25,938 nucleotides of DNA from CAZOOA01 sp964581355 (GTDB lineage: Bacteria; Bacillota; Dethiobacteria; DTU022; UBA8154): the NCBI GenBank assembly GCA_964581355.1, contig CAZOOA010000036.1, positions 1 to 25,938 of the forward strand. Reading direction: 5' to 3'. Every line of letters starts with the position of its first letter. Within the stretch, counting starts at the first letter, position 1. Made by a program: the position numbers and the translations under genes. Shown one piece after another: positions 1-7,132 of this stretch. The notes below the pieces were generated by a model that saw only the letters and a program-made list of their open reading frames with translations, was not told the DNA's origin and made no database searches.

Positions 1-92
1 AGGTGATAAGCAGACAAGGTATTTTGAAGTGATTGGGGTGAATTGTTGTTCGGGTTTTGAGAGGACAAATAATTTAAGAAAGGAAGGAAAGC

Positions 93-842
93 ATGAGTAA
101 AACAATTAAAGTTATCTTTGTTTTGTCGATTTTGCTGGCATTTTCTGTGGGAGTGGCAAGTAGTCAGGCTATAAATGAAACAATTGAGGTAGTCCTTGCA
201 AGGGATATCTCTTTTGAATTGGACGGAGAACCTCATGTATTTAGAGATCCAGACGGCCAAACACAGTATCCTTTAATCTACGAAGGCAGCTCTTATTTGC
301 CGGTAAGGTCGATTGCGGAAGCTGCTGGAGTAGAGGTGGATTGGGATGGCAATACCAGGACAATCATTCTAAATAGAGACGTACAAGACTTAGATGATAC
401 GCCTTATAAAGACGCACAGGACTATGAGCCTGGAGAGCCTGGAGAACAGGATTTTGGTTTTACAATCTTGCCTCCGCAATGGGCAGAAGAAAGTCCGAGT
501 ATGGAAGCAGTAGAAGATTTTAGAGGTCGATATGGACCCAACTGCGAAATCTACTTGCTAGAATTCCATGATTCTGGAACTAATGTAACCAGTGCCACTT
601 ATATAGTTACGGATTTGGCTCATGATTCAGAATTCAGTTTAAAAGTCAACCACAGAGACAGCATCAGTATTGTTAATCATACTAACGAAAGTCAACAGAT
701 CCCATATTTCGCAGCTGACGAAAGAAGGACTACTGCATCTATAAGTGCAGGCGAATCTAGTGGTATGTCAGCTCCCCGTGATCAAGTTATCCAGAGAGCC
801 GAATTAAGGAATATGCAGGGTAATCTTTTATGGAATTATTAA
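93..842 (+). CDS. Secreted copper-amine-oxidase-like stalk domain protein
   Basis: The 249-residue product begins with a Sec signal peptide: charged MSKTIK, a hydrophobic run to about residue 20, then small residues near SSQA. Residues about 30-95 match the copper amine oxidase N-terminal (stalk) domain that Clostridia use as a cell-surface module. The visible motifs are a Y-P-L-I...G-S-S-Y-L-P-V-R-S-I-A-E pattern and V-D-W-D-G-N-T-R-T-I. In this family the domain is not enzymatic. The rest (about 105-249) is acidic and then beta-rich, and I do not recognise it. A purine-rich ribosome binding site (AAGGAAGGAAAG) precedes the ATG. A GC-rich hairpin lies about 70 bases downstream. A second stalk protein with a different C-terminal domain lies at the other end of the window. 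The role is inferred to be extracellular or cell-wall associated; the ligand is unknown. Confidence 0.8.
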   Translation: MSKTIKVIFVLSILLAFSVGVASSQAINETIEVVLARDISFELDGEPHVFRDPDGQTQYPLIYEGSSYLPVRSIAEAAGVEVDWDGNTRTIILNRDVQDLDDTPYKDAQDYEPGEPGEQDFGFTILPPQWAEESPSMEAVEDFRGRYGPNCEIYLLEFHDSGTNVTSATYIVTDLAHDSEFSLKVNHRDSISIVNHTNESQQIPYFAADERRTTASISAGESSGMSAPRDQVIQRAELRNMQGNLLWNY

Positions 843-910
843 GTTGGAAAACTTGATGAAGTAGTAATGTCAAGAAGCATACCATAACAGCTATGGAAAT
901 AGAAGTAAAA

Positions 911-942
911 CCCCACCCCGGTTATATTATACTGGGATGGGG
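911..942. other. GC-rich hairpin downstream of stalk gene
   Basis: CCCCACCCCGG (911-921) pairs with CTGGGATGGGG (932-942) across a 10-base AT loop, with one mismatch and one G-T pair. The plus side is followed by AATAAAAAA, not a T run, so it is not a classic rho-independent terminator for the upstream gene. It may stabilise the 3' end or terminate weakly. Confidence 0.4.
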
Positions 943-1009
943 AATAAAAAATTCAAAAAAGAATAACAAGCTACTTTATTGACTAAGAAAGAAAAGAGGC
1001 TCATTTGAT

Positions 1010-1195
1010 ATGGAATCTTCATTGGGAATTTTGATTTTAATTGCAGCTGTTGGGTGGGTTATTTTAAGGAAGTTTTCAGGTAGATCAAGAGGAGGAGGAT
1101 ATGTAAATAATTATCCTCATGAGATTCAAAATCAAAGTGATACAAACGATAATGATGACGGTTGTGATGATTGTGGGGACGACGGTGGAGATTAA
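1010..1195 (+). CDS. Small single-pass membrane protein with acidic Cys tail
   Basis: The 61-residue product has one hydrophobic segment (about residues 5-19) followed by a basic, glycine-rich stretch (RKFSGRSRGGG). This charge pattern suggests the C-terminus faces the cytoplasm. The last 15 residues are almost entirely Asp/Gly and contain a C-D-D-C pair, which could bind a metal. An AGAGG ribosome binding site lies a little upstream of the ATG. The next small gene follows after 27 bases, so the two are probably co-transcribed. I recognise no family. The Asp-rich composition fits the acidic character of both neighbours and argues for a real gene, but length alone makes this uncertain. Confidence 0.5.
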   Translation: MESSLGILILIAAVGWVILRKFSGRSRGGGYVNNYPHEIQNQSDTNDNDDGCDDCGDDGGD

Positions 1196-1222
1196 TTAAA
1201 AAAATTTAAGGGGACAGGAAAA

Positions 1223-1414
1223 ATGAAAAGATTTATTTTAATCATTTCTGTGTTGTTAATATTGGTTAGTTTAAGTATAGGTTGTTACGGGGACGATGAT
1301 ATGAATTATCCAGGATCGGGTGAAAGTGATTGTGAGGGGCAGCAAGTTGCAGACGAATTAAGGGAGATGAGGGAAGCCAGAGAAGCTGAAGAAGAGGAAG
1401 AGGAAGAAGAGTAG
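1223..1414 (+). CDS. Small acidic lipoprotein-like protein, possibly a truncated gene
   Basis: A 63-residue product with a good ribosome binding site (AAGGGGACAGG) before the ATG. Residues 1-20 form a signal peptide ending in LSIGC. That resembles a lipobox, but has Ser at -3 instead of Leu, so lipidation at Cys21 is likely but not certain. The mature part is acidic and ends in nine consecutive Glu residues encoded by GAA/GAG triplets. The stop TAG falls inside this purine-rich run. Coding-like sequence continues in other frames up to 1688 (see the pseudogene entry), so this could be the intact N-terminus of a longer protein cut short by a frameshift near 1411. Function unknown. Confidence 0.5.
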   Translation: MKRFILIISVLLILVSLSIGCYGDDDMNYPGSGESDCEGQQVADELREMREAREAEEEEEEEE

Positions 1415-1688
1415 AACCGAAGGAACACATTGTGATTTTTAGCTGAATCGAAGATTGGAGCAATTACTTCAGAAGAAGAAGCAAAAAACTTGAACCTGTT
1501 GAACCTGGAGTTCCCATAGAAGCTCCGCTTGCAGGCGTCGTTTAAAGATAGGGAAAGCAATAACTGCCGAAGCCTTACAAGAAGTTAGTTCTACAACCCG
1601 GACTGAAGATATACCAGGGAGGCTGTACGGGGTCCCCGGGGAAACTATAGCGCTTCCTGCAGCCTGCCCAGTTTTTGGACGACAGTAA
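1415..1688 (+). pseudogene. Decayed coding sequence in three frames, product unknown
   Basis: No intact gene is present, but protein-like translation runs through the region if frameshifts are allowed. From about 1439 one frame reads LAESKIGAITSEEEAK. A shift in the A6 tract near 1483-1488 gives KKLEPVEPGVPIEAPLAGV. A second shift near 1530-1540 gives RLKIGKAITAEALQEV and then an uninterrupted frame to a TAA at 1686-1688. The two shifts have the same sense. KIG-AIT-E recurs about 40 residues later, suggesting two related short repeats. The stretch just after the small lipoprotein gene also reads well in another frame (VEPKEHIVIF). It is either a remnant of a longer surface lipoprotein starting at 1223 or contains sequencing errors. 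I cannot assign a family. Confidence 0.4.
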
Positions 1689-1713
1689 CAAGGCACGGTT
1701 TTCCTTGCTTCAG

Positions 1714-2556
1714 TCAGCGTCCTTTGTATGATGGTGTTTTCTTTTCCAGCATGGCGTTAAGCCCCTCGGCATGGTCTTCCGTGCCGGCGGCCAGGGCCAT
1801 CTGGGAAGAGATGTAGTCCAGGTGGTCCCTGGCGCTGCTTTTCAGGCCCTGGTAGACGGCTCTTTTAATCGCCTGCAGGGCAAAGGGAGGCTGGGCAGCT
1901 AGCTGCCCGGCCAGTTCGTAAGTGGCCCTTTCCAGTTCTTCCCCGGGCACGGCCCGGTTTACCAGGCCCATAACTTCAGCTTCCCGGCCGGTGAAACGCT
2001 TTCCTGTCAACAAAAGTTCCAGGGCCCGGGACAGACCGACCAGCCGCGGCAGCAGGAAAGCTCCTCCGTCGCCCGGCACCAGTCCCAGGTTGATATAGGT
2101 CTCCCCCATGGGGGCGTCTTCTGCAGCCAGGCGCAGGTCGCACCACAGGGCCATATCCAGCCCTGCCCCCATGGCTGCCCCGTTGATAGAGGCGATCACA
2201 GGCTTTTCTACATCTTCCAGGGTCAAAGGGACCCGGTGGACCAGCTTCCAGAGGCTGTTTTTCGTTTCCAAAGGTGTTTGCTCGTCTATTTCTTTATTGC
2301 CCGCTTGTTCATTATCCTGGTGTATAAACCCTTGCCCTTTGGCCATGGATTTCACATCGCCCCCTGCGCAGAAAGCTTTGCCTGCTCCGGTGACCACGAT
2401 TACGCGCACTTCCGGGTCGTTTTGGCCTTCTGCCAGGTAATGGGCCCACCCTTTGAGCATATCTTCGCTGAAAGCATTAAAATTATCTGGTCGGTTTAAC
2501 GTGAGCGTGGCGATCCTGTTTTCTTTGTGGTAGAGGATGTCCTGAAACGCATGCAT
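1714..2556 (-). CDS. Enoyl-CoA hydratase/isomerase family (crotonase) protein
   Basis: A 280-residue crotonase-fold enzyme acting on an acyl-CoA thioester in the cytoplasm. Both oxyanion-hole segments are visible: G-K-A-F-C-A-G-G-D (59-67) and N-G-A-A-M-G-A-G-L-D (125-134). The two catalytic glutamates of rat enoyl-CoA hydratase (Glu144 and Glu164) align with Asp134 and Tyr154. The G-L-V-P-G-D-G-G segment (158-165) carries an extra Asp163, as in some isomerase/hydrolase members. A simple hydratase function is therefore doubtful; isomerase or hydrolase activity is possible. A 30-residue polar insertion lies at about 72-102. The start is set by AGGAGGG seven bases before the ATG. The gene lies downstream of epsC, but a strong terminator separates them, so it is probably transcribed alone. 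Confidence 0.85.
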   Translation of the reverse strand: MHAFQDILYHKENRIATLTLNRPDNFNAFSEDMLKGWAHYLAEGQNDPEVRVIVVTGAGKAFCAGGDVKSMAKGQGFIHQDNEQAGNKEIDEQTPLETKNSLWKLVHRVPLTLEDVEKPVIASINGAAMGAGLDMALWCDLRLAAEDAPMGETYINLGLVPGDGGAFLLPRLVGLSRALELLLTGKRFTGREAEVMGLVNRAVPGEELERATYELAGQLAAQPPFALQAIKRAVYQGLKSSARDHLDYISSQMALAAGTEDHAEGLNAMLEKKTPSYKGR

Positions 2557-2636
2557 TAAAAAGCCCTCCTATCTTCGTAAAACCTGTTGGTAAATTTTCA
2601 GTAATAATTGCTACAATCATAACAGTAAATGTTAGC

Positions 2637-2693
2637 AAAAAAAAGCCCTTTTAGCCATATGCCATAATTGTTTGGCAGGAGTGGGGCTTTTTT
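2637..2693. terminator. Rho-independent terminator after epsC
   Basis: AAAAAAGCCC (2639-2648) pairs perfectly with GGGCTTTTTT (2684-2693), with an inner TGCCA/TGGCA stem. On the minus strand the arm ends in a run of at least eight T, so it terminates epsC, whose stop codon lies at 2720. The symmetry would let it work in both directions. Confidence 0.85.
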
Positions 2694-2719
2694 GAGTCGC
2701 AAAATATCGACCTGGTCGC

Positions 2720-3685
2720 CTACTTTTCTGCTCCGCTTTTGTAAATCAGCCGGGGCCTTTCCGTGAATACTTGGGTGTCTGGAGGTACCGATTCGGTGAG
2801 CCAGACATTGCCGCCAATTACTGATCTTGCCCCTATGGTGGTGTTTCCTCCCAGTATCGTGGTTCCGGAATAGATAATCACGTCATCCTCAATGTTGGGA
2901 TGGCGTTTTTGCCCGCGGAGCTGTTTTCCCGCATCCTTGGGCAGAGAGAGGGCTCCCAGTGTCACACCCTGGTAAAGGCGCACATTATTACCGATGGTTG
3001 TTGTTTCACCAATCACTACGCCTGTACCATGATCAATTACAAAGCGTGGTCCGATTTCAGCCCCCGGGTGGATGTCTATTCCTGTTTTGCTGTGGCCGTA
3101 TTCCGTCATAATCCGTGGCAGCATTGGGACCTCGTATTGATAAAGCACGTGGGCTACCCGATAAATGGTAATGGCAAAAATGCCGGGGTAGCTGAAAATG
3201 ATTTCATCGTAGCTTTGGGCGGCAGGGTCTCCATCAAAAACGGCCTGGACATCCGAAGACAGGATATCGCGAATGGCAGGCACTTCTTCCAGAGCTTTCA
3301 GGGATATTTCGTGCCCTTTTTCATTGCATTCCTGGCAAGTTAAATTATAACGGAGGCAGTCATGACGGATGCTGCTGCTCACCTGTTCAGCCAGCAAGCT
3401 GAACAGGCGGGTGACGCACTGGCCGAGATAAAAGCTTAAGTTGACAGGGTCCAGCTTTTCCGAGGCAAAGTAACCGGGGTAAAGTATTTCAAAAAAATGA
3501 TCGATGATTTTGATCACGGATTCTTTGGATGGAATGGGTTCGTAATCCACATGGGTATTGCATTTTTCCTCCTGGCAGTTGTCAATGATTTTCTGTGCAA
3601 TTTGAGGGAGTTTTTTACGGTATTCTGCCAGCACATTTTCATCAATGGTACATGTTGTTCCTGTGGGATGTTCTCGGTTTTCCAT
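2720..3685 (-). CDS. epsC: Serine O-acetyltransferase EpsC
   Basis: A 321-residue enzyme that transfers acetyl from acetyl-CoA to L-serine, giving O-acetylserine for cysteine synthesis. The N-terminal half (about 1-175) is the helical domain typical of the longer EpsC/SrpH-type enzymes. The C-terminal half is a left-handed beta-helix of hexapeptide repeats. Its signature runs from T-G-I-D-I-H-P-G-A to I-D-H-G-T-G-V-V-I-G-E-T, containing the catalytic Asp-His. The later G-G-N-T-T-I-G-A-R-S-V-I-G-G-N-V-W-L segment is also typical. GGAGGG lies just before the ATG. No cysK neighbour is present and I saw no T-box in the leader. A TATAAT on the minus strand at 3715-3720 may be the -10 box, but no good -35 is visible. 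Confidence 0.92.
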   Translation of the reverse strand: MENREHPTGTTCTIDENVLAEYRKKLPQIAQKIIDNCQEEKCNTHVDYEPIPSKESVIKIIDHFFEILYPGYFASEKLDPVNLSFYLGQCVTRLFSLLAEQVSSSIRHDCLRYNLTCQECNEKGHEISLKALEEVPAIRDILSSDVQAVFDGDPAAQSYDEIIFSYPGIFAITIYRVAHVLYQYEVPMLPRIMTEYGHSKTGIDIHPGAEIGPRFVIDHGTGVVIGETTTIGNNVRLYQGVTLGALSLPKDAGKQLRGQKRHPNIEDDVIIYSGTTILGGNTTIGARSVIGGNVWLTESVPPDTQVFTERPRLIYKSGAEK

Positions 3686-4028
3686 AATACCCTCCAGGGA
3701 GTTGATTTTGTAAGATTATAAAATGTTTTTTTTGTCGGCTACGGCTTCGGTAAGAATTGTATTACAACGCTTCTTTAAGGAATAGATGCCGGATTGATGC
3801 CATCCATTAGTTTTTTATTACCATCATTATAACAGATCTTCACTTTCATCAAAACACTACGCTGATATTTAGTGTCAATCAATCTAATTTGAATGAAACA
3901 AAAACCCCGAAGATTATTTAGAAAATTTATGGCTTCATTCAGCATAAGCTGGTATAATGAAAAATGAATCATTTAAAAGGAGTGGTTAGGTTTAGCAGGT
4001 TATTTTAATAAAGAAAGGATGATGTTAA
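3686..4028. other. Divergent intergenic region, epsC / RDD gene
   Basis: About 340 AT-rich bases between divergent genes. It contains a possible minus-strand -10 (TATAAT, 3715-3720) for epsC and an extended -10 promoter for the RDD gene at 3950-3958. A 65-codon minus-strand frame here has no ribosome binding site and no recognisable product. I see no riboswitch or T-box signature. Confidence 0.5.
3950..3958 (+). promoter_or_regulatory. Extended -10 promoter of the RDD gene
   Basis: TGGTATAAT carries the TGn extension directly before a consensus TATAAT (3953-3958), about 70 bases ahead of the RDD start codon. No convincing -35 hexamer stands 16-18 bases upstream, which is usual for extended -10 promoters. 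Confidence 0.6.
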
Positions 4029-4466
4029 ATGCAGGATCAGCCCAAAGTAGACGTAATGACCAGGTTTTTGGCCGCATTAATTGATGGTTTGCTGTCCTCT
4101 GCTGTTAGCGCACTGATTCCCGTTATTGGGGCTTTGATCAGCACGGCATACCTGTTAATTAAAGACGGCTTGTTTGAGGGGCAGAGTTTGGGGAAGAAAT
4201 TGATGAAACTCCGGGTGGTTACCATGGATGGAAACAAGGCCGACTTTGCTACTTCGGCCAAAAGGAATCTTATTTTCGCCATTCCTGCTATCTTTATGAT
4301 TATTCCTATTATTGGTTGGGTGATTGCGCCGATTCTATCTTTGATTGTTTTGATTATTGAGGTAGTCAAGGTTCTTAACGAGCCTAAGGGACGCAGGTTG
4401 GGAGATACGTGGGCCGATACACAGGTCATCATGGCAGAAGAAACCCAGTCACAAATTATCCGCTAA
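4029..4466 (+). CDS. RDD family membrane protein
   Basis: A 145-residue integral membrane protein of the RDD family, named for conserved Arg and Asp residues. Visible hallmarks are T-R-F-L-A-A-L-I-D-G near residues 11-20 (Arg and Asp of the first helix), G-Q-S-L-G-K-K-L-M-K-L-R-V-V in the cytoplasmic loop (about 51-64), and R-R-L-G-D-T-W-A-D-T near the C-terminus (about 126-135). Hydrophobic segments lie at about 15-43 and 82-117. Members are poorly understood; some act in ion transport or stress tolerance. The ATG follows an AAAGGA site. The gene has its own extended -10 promoter and is followed by a terminator, so it is probably monocistronic. Confidence 0.88.
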   Translation: MQDQPKVDVMTRFLAALIDGLLSSAVSALIPVIGALISTAYLLIKDGLFEGQSLGKKLMKLRVVTMDGNKADFATSAKRNLIFAIPAIFMIIPIIGWVIAPILSLIVLIIEVVKVLNEPKGRRLGDTWADTQVIMAEETQSQIIR

Positions 4467-4529
4467 ACAATAACATTGGATTGGATCGCTGGCTTGGAGG
4501 ACAACATTACAGGAGCATTCAATATTGAT

Positions 4530-4563
4530 AAAAAACCGGCAAATGTGTTACTGCCGGTTTTTT
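4530..4563. terminator. Rho-independent terminator after the RDD gene
   Basis: AAAAAACCGGCA (4530-4541) pairs perfectly with TGCCGGTTTTTT (4552-4563) around a 10-base loop, followed on the plus strand by the T run. It lies about 65 bases past the RDD stop and is symmetric enough to act in both directions. Confidence 0.9.
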
Positions 4564-4608
4564 ACAAATCCATTCGTCCGATTGTAACCCTGTGTGCTGG
4601 AATAACGA

Positions 4609-4756
4609 TGTAATTGCTCAGCGCTATTTGTAAGCGAAACCGCGTGGACGGTCCTTGCGCTTCCGCAGCGCAGCGGAGGACCGACAGGGAAAGTGCCAGA
4701 ACCGTCCCCCTGCTTCGCGGAGTTTGGTGCAATTACACCAGGGCTGAACAGTTACA
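4609..4756. repeat. MITE-like palindromic repeat, copy 1
   Basis: A non-coding element of about 148 bases. Its left end TGTAATTGCTCAGCGC (4609-4624) and the reverse complement of its right end (4741-4756), TGTAACTGTTCAGCCC, match at 13 of 16 positions, forming terminal inverted repeats. Inside is a GC-rich hairpin (GGTCCT 4650-4655 with AGGACC 4677-4682). A GAACCGTCCCC motif (4699-4709) is of the type seen in palindromic repeats of Firmicutes. AACGA occurs just before the left end and again 1-2 bases past the right end, a possible target duplication. A second, shorter copy lies at 14436-14518. Confidence 0.65.
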
Positions 4757-4935
4757 AAACGATAATTTATTTTTACCGGGGGTGCAATAATAATGAAAGG
4801 AAGAGAATGAAAGCAGTATCGTTTCTTTCTCAAAGACAGCATTCGCAAAATGATTGACTTTTCATAAACAGACCTATGTTCTGATGCTTTTGAGTTAACT
4901 GTAATGACTTGATCCAGATTAAGGAGGTTAGCAGT

Positions 4936-5772
4936 TTGTACGAAACAATTCAAAGTGAAGCTCACAGCGGTATCATGACTGTTACCCTGAACCGTCCGGA
5001 ACGTTTGAATGCATTTAACGATAAAATGATGGAGGAATTATTTGATGTTTTTGACCTGGCGGACACAGATGACTCAGTCCGGGTTGTAGTGGTTACCGGT
5101 GCTGGAAAAGCGTTTTGTGCCGGGGCGGACCTGGAAAAGCAAGGAGATACCTTTGCAAGGGCCACTTCCCTGGATGAACACCGTGACGAAGGCGGCCAGC
5201 TAGCCCTGCGCATTTTTGAACTGAAAAAACCGGTTATCGCGGCGATTAACGGGCCTGCAGTGGGAGTGGGCATTACCATGACTTTACCCATGGATATCCG
5301 GATTGCCTCGGAAGAAGCTAAAATGGGATTTGTTTTTACCAGGAGAGGGATTGTTCCCGAGGCGTGCAGCGGTTGGTTTTTGCCCAAGATCGTGGGAATC
5401 AGCCAGGCCATGGAGTGGGTTCTGACTGGCAGGGTTTTTTCCAGTGATGAAGCCCTCAAAGGTGGCTTGGTCAGCCGTGTGGTTCCTTCAGGTGAACTGC
5501 TGGATACAGCGAATTCTTTGGCTGCTGAAATCGCTGAGAACACATCTGCTGTTTCGGTAACCCTGGCTCGGCAGTTACTCTTGCGGATGCAGGGAGCGGA
5601 ACATCCTTTGGAATCACATTTGCTGGAATCCAAAATGATGTTCTGGGCCGGTCAGCAACCCGACGTTGCTGAAGGGGTTAACGCTTTTTTGAAAAAGCGT
5701 CCTCCCAGGTTTACCATGAAGCCCAGTTCAGATATGCCTCCTTTTTATCCCTGGTGGACTAAACCTGAGTAA
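4936..5772 (+). CDS. Enoyl-CoA hydratase/isomerase family (crotonase) protein
   Basis: A 278-residue crotonase-fold protein acting on acyl-CoA thioesters. The first in-frame start codon is at 4909, but AAGGAGG (4921-4927) lies inside that stretch and points to TTG 4936, eight bases later, giving MYETIQ. Oxyanion-hole segments are G-K-A-F-C-A-G-A-D (57-65) and N-G-P-A-V-G-V-G-I-T (about 105-114). The positions of the two hydratase glutamates hold Thr114 and Phe134. The G-I-V-P-E-A-C-S-G-W-F-L-P-K segment instead supplies Glu142, a pattern seen in a distinct crotonase subgroup. It is similar in length to the crotonase at 1714-2556 but not a recent duplicate. An AbrB-type membrane protein gene follows after 61 bases, probably in one operon. 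Substrate unknown. Confidence 0.85.
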   Translation: MYETIQSEAHSGIMTVTLNRPERLNAFNDKMMEELFDVFDLADTDDSVRVVVVTGAGKAFCAGADLEKQGDTFARATSLDEHRDEGGQLALRIFELKKPVIAAINGPAVGVGITMTLPMDIRIASEEAKMGFVFTRRGIVPEACSGWFLPKIVGISQAMEWVLTGRVFSSDEALKGGLVSRVVPSGELLDTANSLAAEIAENTSAVSVTLARQLLLRMQGAEHPLESHLLESKMMFWAGQQPDVAEGVNAFLKKRPPRFTMKPSSDMPPFYPWWTKPE

Positions 5773-5833
5773 TTTTTTAAAAAAGGGTCAAAACAGGAAG
5801 AAGCAATAGAAGAAGCAAGAAAGGGTAGAGTAA

Positions 5834-6997
5834 ATGATTCAGATTATTTTAGACCTCATATTTCTTTTTTTCCTGGGTTCGTGTGGGTGGCTTCTTTTTA
5901 AACTACTGCGTCTTCCCATCCCTGCTTTGCTGGGCACTGTTACTCTAGTGGGGTTCCTCAGGGTTTCGGGATATCCGCTGCCCCTGTCCCCGGATTTTCT
6001 ATCGCCCTTTATACAAATCGTCCTGGGGTTGTTTGTGGGCTCCAAAGTAACCAGAGAGACCGTTCGGGAATGGAAAACCATGCTGCCCTCTGCAGCCATT
6101 ATCATTGCCTGGGCTCTAGGGGTGGTTTTTCTCCTGGGGCTGATCCTTTCGGAGTTTACCTACCTGGATCCGGTTACAGCGATTCTTTCCTCCAGCATGG
6201 GAGGGCTTCCTGAAATGACTGTAATTGCTTTATCGACCAACGCAGATATCGCAGTGATAATTATTATTCAGACCGTTCGAATGTTGGGGACAGTTGTGGC
6301 TTTTCCTTTCCTGTTAAATCTATGGATGAAGAAAAATGGGGAAAAAAACGAAATTGAGGCAATGGTGCATGAAGAGGAAGAAAACAAAACAGCAGCAGGC
6401 TTATCCGGCTTGATAAGCAGGCTCCGCTATCAGAAAAAAAGTTTGGAGAGGTTGGCTTCCAGGGACAAAGGTGCCAGGGACAGTTTTCTTTCCGGGCTTA
6501 TCTCAGCTGGGAAAAGTATCCTGTCTCTGGTAATTGCCGGCACAGGCGGCTTGCTCTTTATGCAGGCAGGGGTGCCTGCAGGGGCCATGGTTGGCTCCAT
6601 GTTTTTTGTGGCGGCGGCATCGCTTTTAGGCTTGCCAATAGTAAGCCCTGCACAAAAATATTTTGGTTTCATGTTGGTAGGAGTTGGCTTAATGATTTCG
6701 GATAGCTTTTTGCCTGGGACTTTTGGTGTTTTGCTGACTGAGGATTTATTGCTGCCCGTTGTTCTATCGACCGTTTTCATTTTTGCCAGTTCCTTACTGG
6801 TGGCTTATGCTATTCACCGTCTGGTGGGTTGGGACTTTCCAACCAGTTTTTTGGCGGCAGCACCCGGGGGATTCACTGTCATGACGAGCCTGGCCGTCAA
6901 GTACAAAAAGGACTCATTCCGGGTTTCCATGCTCCATTTATGCCGCTTGTTGGCTATTAAGTCTGTAGTCCCTTTTGTTTTTATGTTCTTTTTCTAA
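5834..6997 (+). CDS. AbrB family membrane protein
   Basis: A 387-residue polytopic membrane protein of the AbrB duplication family (Pfam AbrB, sometimes mislabelled ammonia monooxygenase; unrelated to the AbrB transcription factor). It has two homologous halves, each with hydrophobic helices. The first carries S-S-S-M-G-G-L-P-E-M-T-V-I-A-L-S and the second A-A-A-P-G-G-F-T-V-M-T-S-L-A, the repeated family motif. A charged cytoplasmic linker lies at about 168-220. A transport or regulatory role in the membrane is inferred; no substrate is established. The ATG follows an AAAGGG site. Placement behind the crotonase gene suggests the two are co-transcribed, and a hairpin terminator follows at 7104-7129. 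Confidence 0.85.
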   Translation: MIQIILDLIFLFFLGSCGWLLFKLLRLPIPALLGTVTLVGFLRVSGYPLPLSPDFLSPFIQIVLGLFVGSKVTRETVREWKTMLPSAAIIIAWALGVVFLLGLILSEFTYLDPVTAILSSSMGGLPEMTVIALSTNADIAVIIIIQTVRMLGTVVAFPFLLNLWMKKNGEKNEIEAMVHEEEENKTAAGLSGLISRLRYQKKSLERLASRDKGARDSFLSGLISAGKSILSLVIAGTGGLLFMQAGVPAGAMVGSMFFVAAASLLGLPIVSPAQKYFGFMLVGVGLMISDSFLPGTFGVLLTEDLLLPVVLSTVFIFASSLLVAYAIHRLVGWDFPTSFLAAAPGGFTVMTSLAVKYKKDSFRVSMLHLCRLLAIKSVVPFVFMFFF

Positions 6998-7103
6998 GGC
7001 CAGGGGAATAATTATCCCCGACCATGAAGTAAATATCGCAGCCGGGGGTTGTAAAAAAGTTCCACGTGTAACAAATATTTTTTTAATGTGTAACGCAAAA
7101 GTT

Positions 7104-7129
7104 AACTGGACATTAAAATGTCAGTTTTT
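7104..7129. terminator. Terminator between convergent genes
   Basis: AACTGGACAT (7104-7113) pairs with ATGTCAGTT (7118-7126), with one bulged G, and is followed by five T on the plus strand. It lies between the plus-strand AbrB-family gene and the minus-strand rubrerythrin gene, whose stop is four bases away. It probably serves both, less well on the minus side. Confidence 0.65.
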
Positions 7130-7132
7130 AAT

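Larger units (their letters stand above)
4467..4935. other. Intergenic region holding terminator and MITE-like repeat
   Basis: This 470-base gap holds the terminator of the RDD gene (4530-4563), the repeat element at 4609-4756 and about 180 AT-rich bases before the next gene. A possible weak promoter is TTGACT at 4854-4859 with TATGTT at 4875-4880, but the 15-base spacing is short. A 113-codon minus-strand frame across it reads through the repeat and is not a gene. Confidence 0.5.

Noticed and set aside
1469..1696. 75-codon minus-strand frame
   Set aside because: Composition is low-complexity and there is no start signal. The plus-strand frames of the same region look more protein-like.
3686..3780. 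T-box or other riboswitch ahead of epsC
   Set aside because: The short leader lacks a T-box sequence and a terminator/antiterminator pair.
3775..3972. 65-codon minus-strand frame between epsC and the RDD gene
   Set aside because: AT-rich, no ribosome binding site, and it overlaps the promoter of the RDD gene.
4624..4965. 113-codon minus-strand frame
   Set aside because: It reads through the MITE-like repeat and the leader of the crotonase gene, has no ribosome binding site, and its peptide is explained by the repeat.
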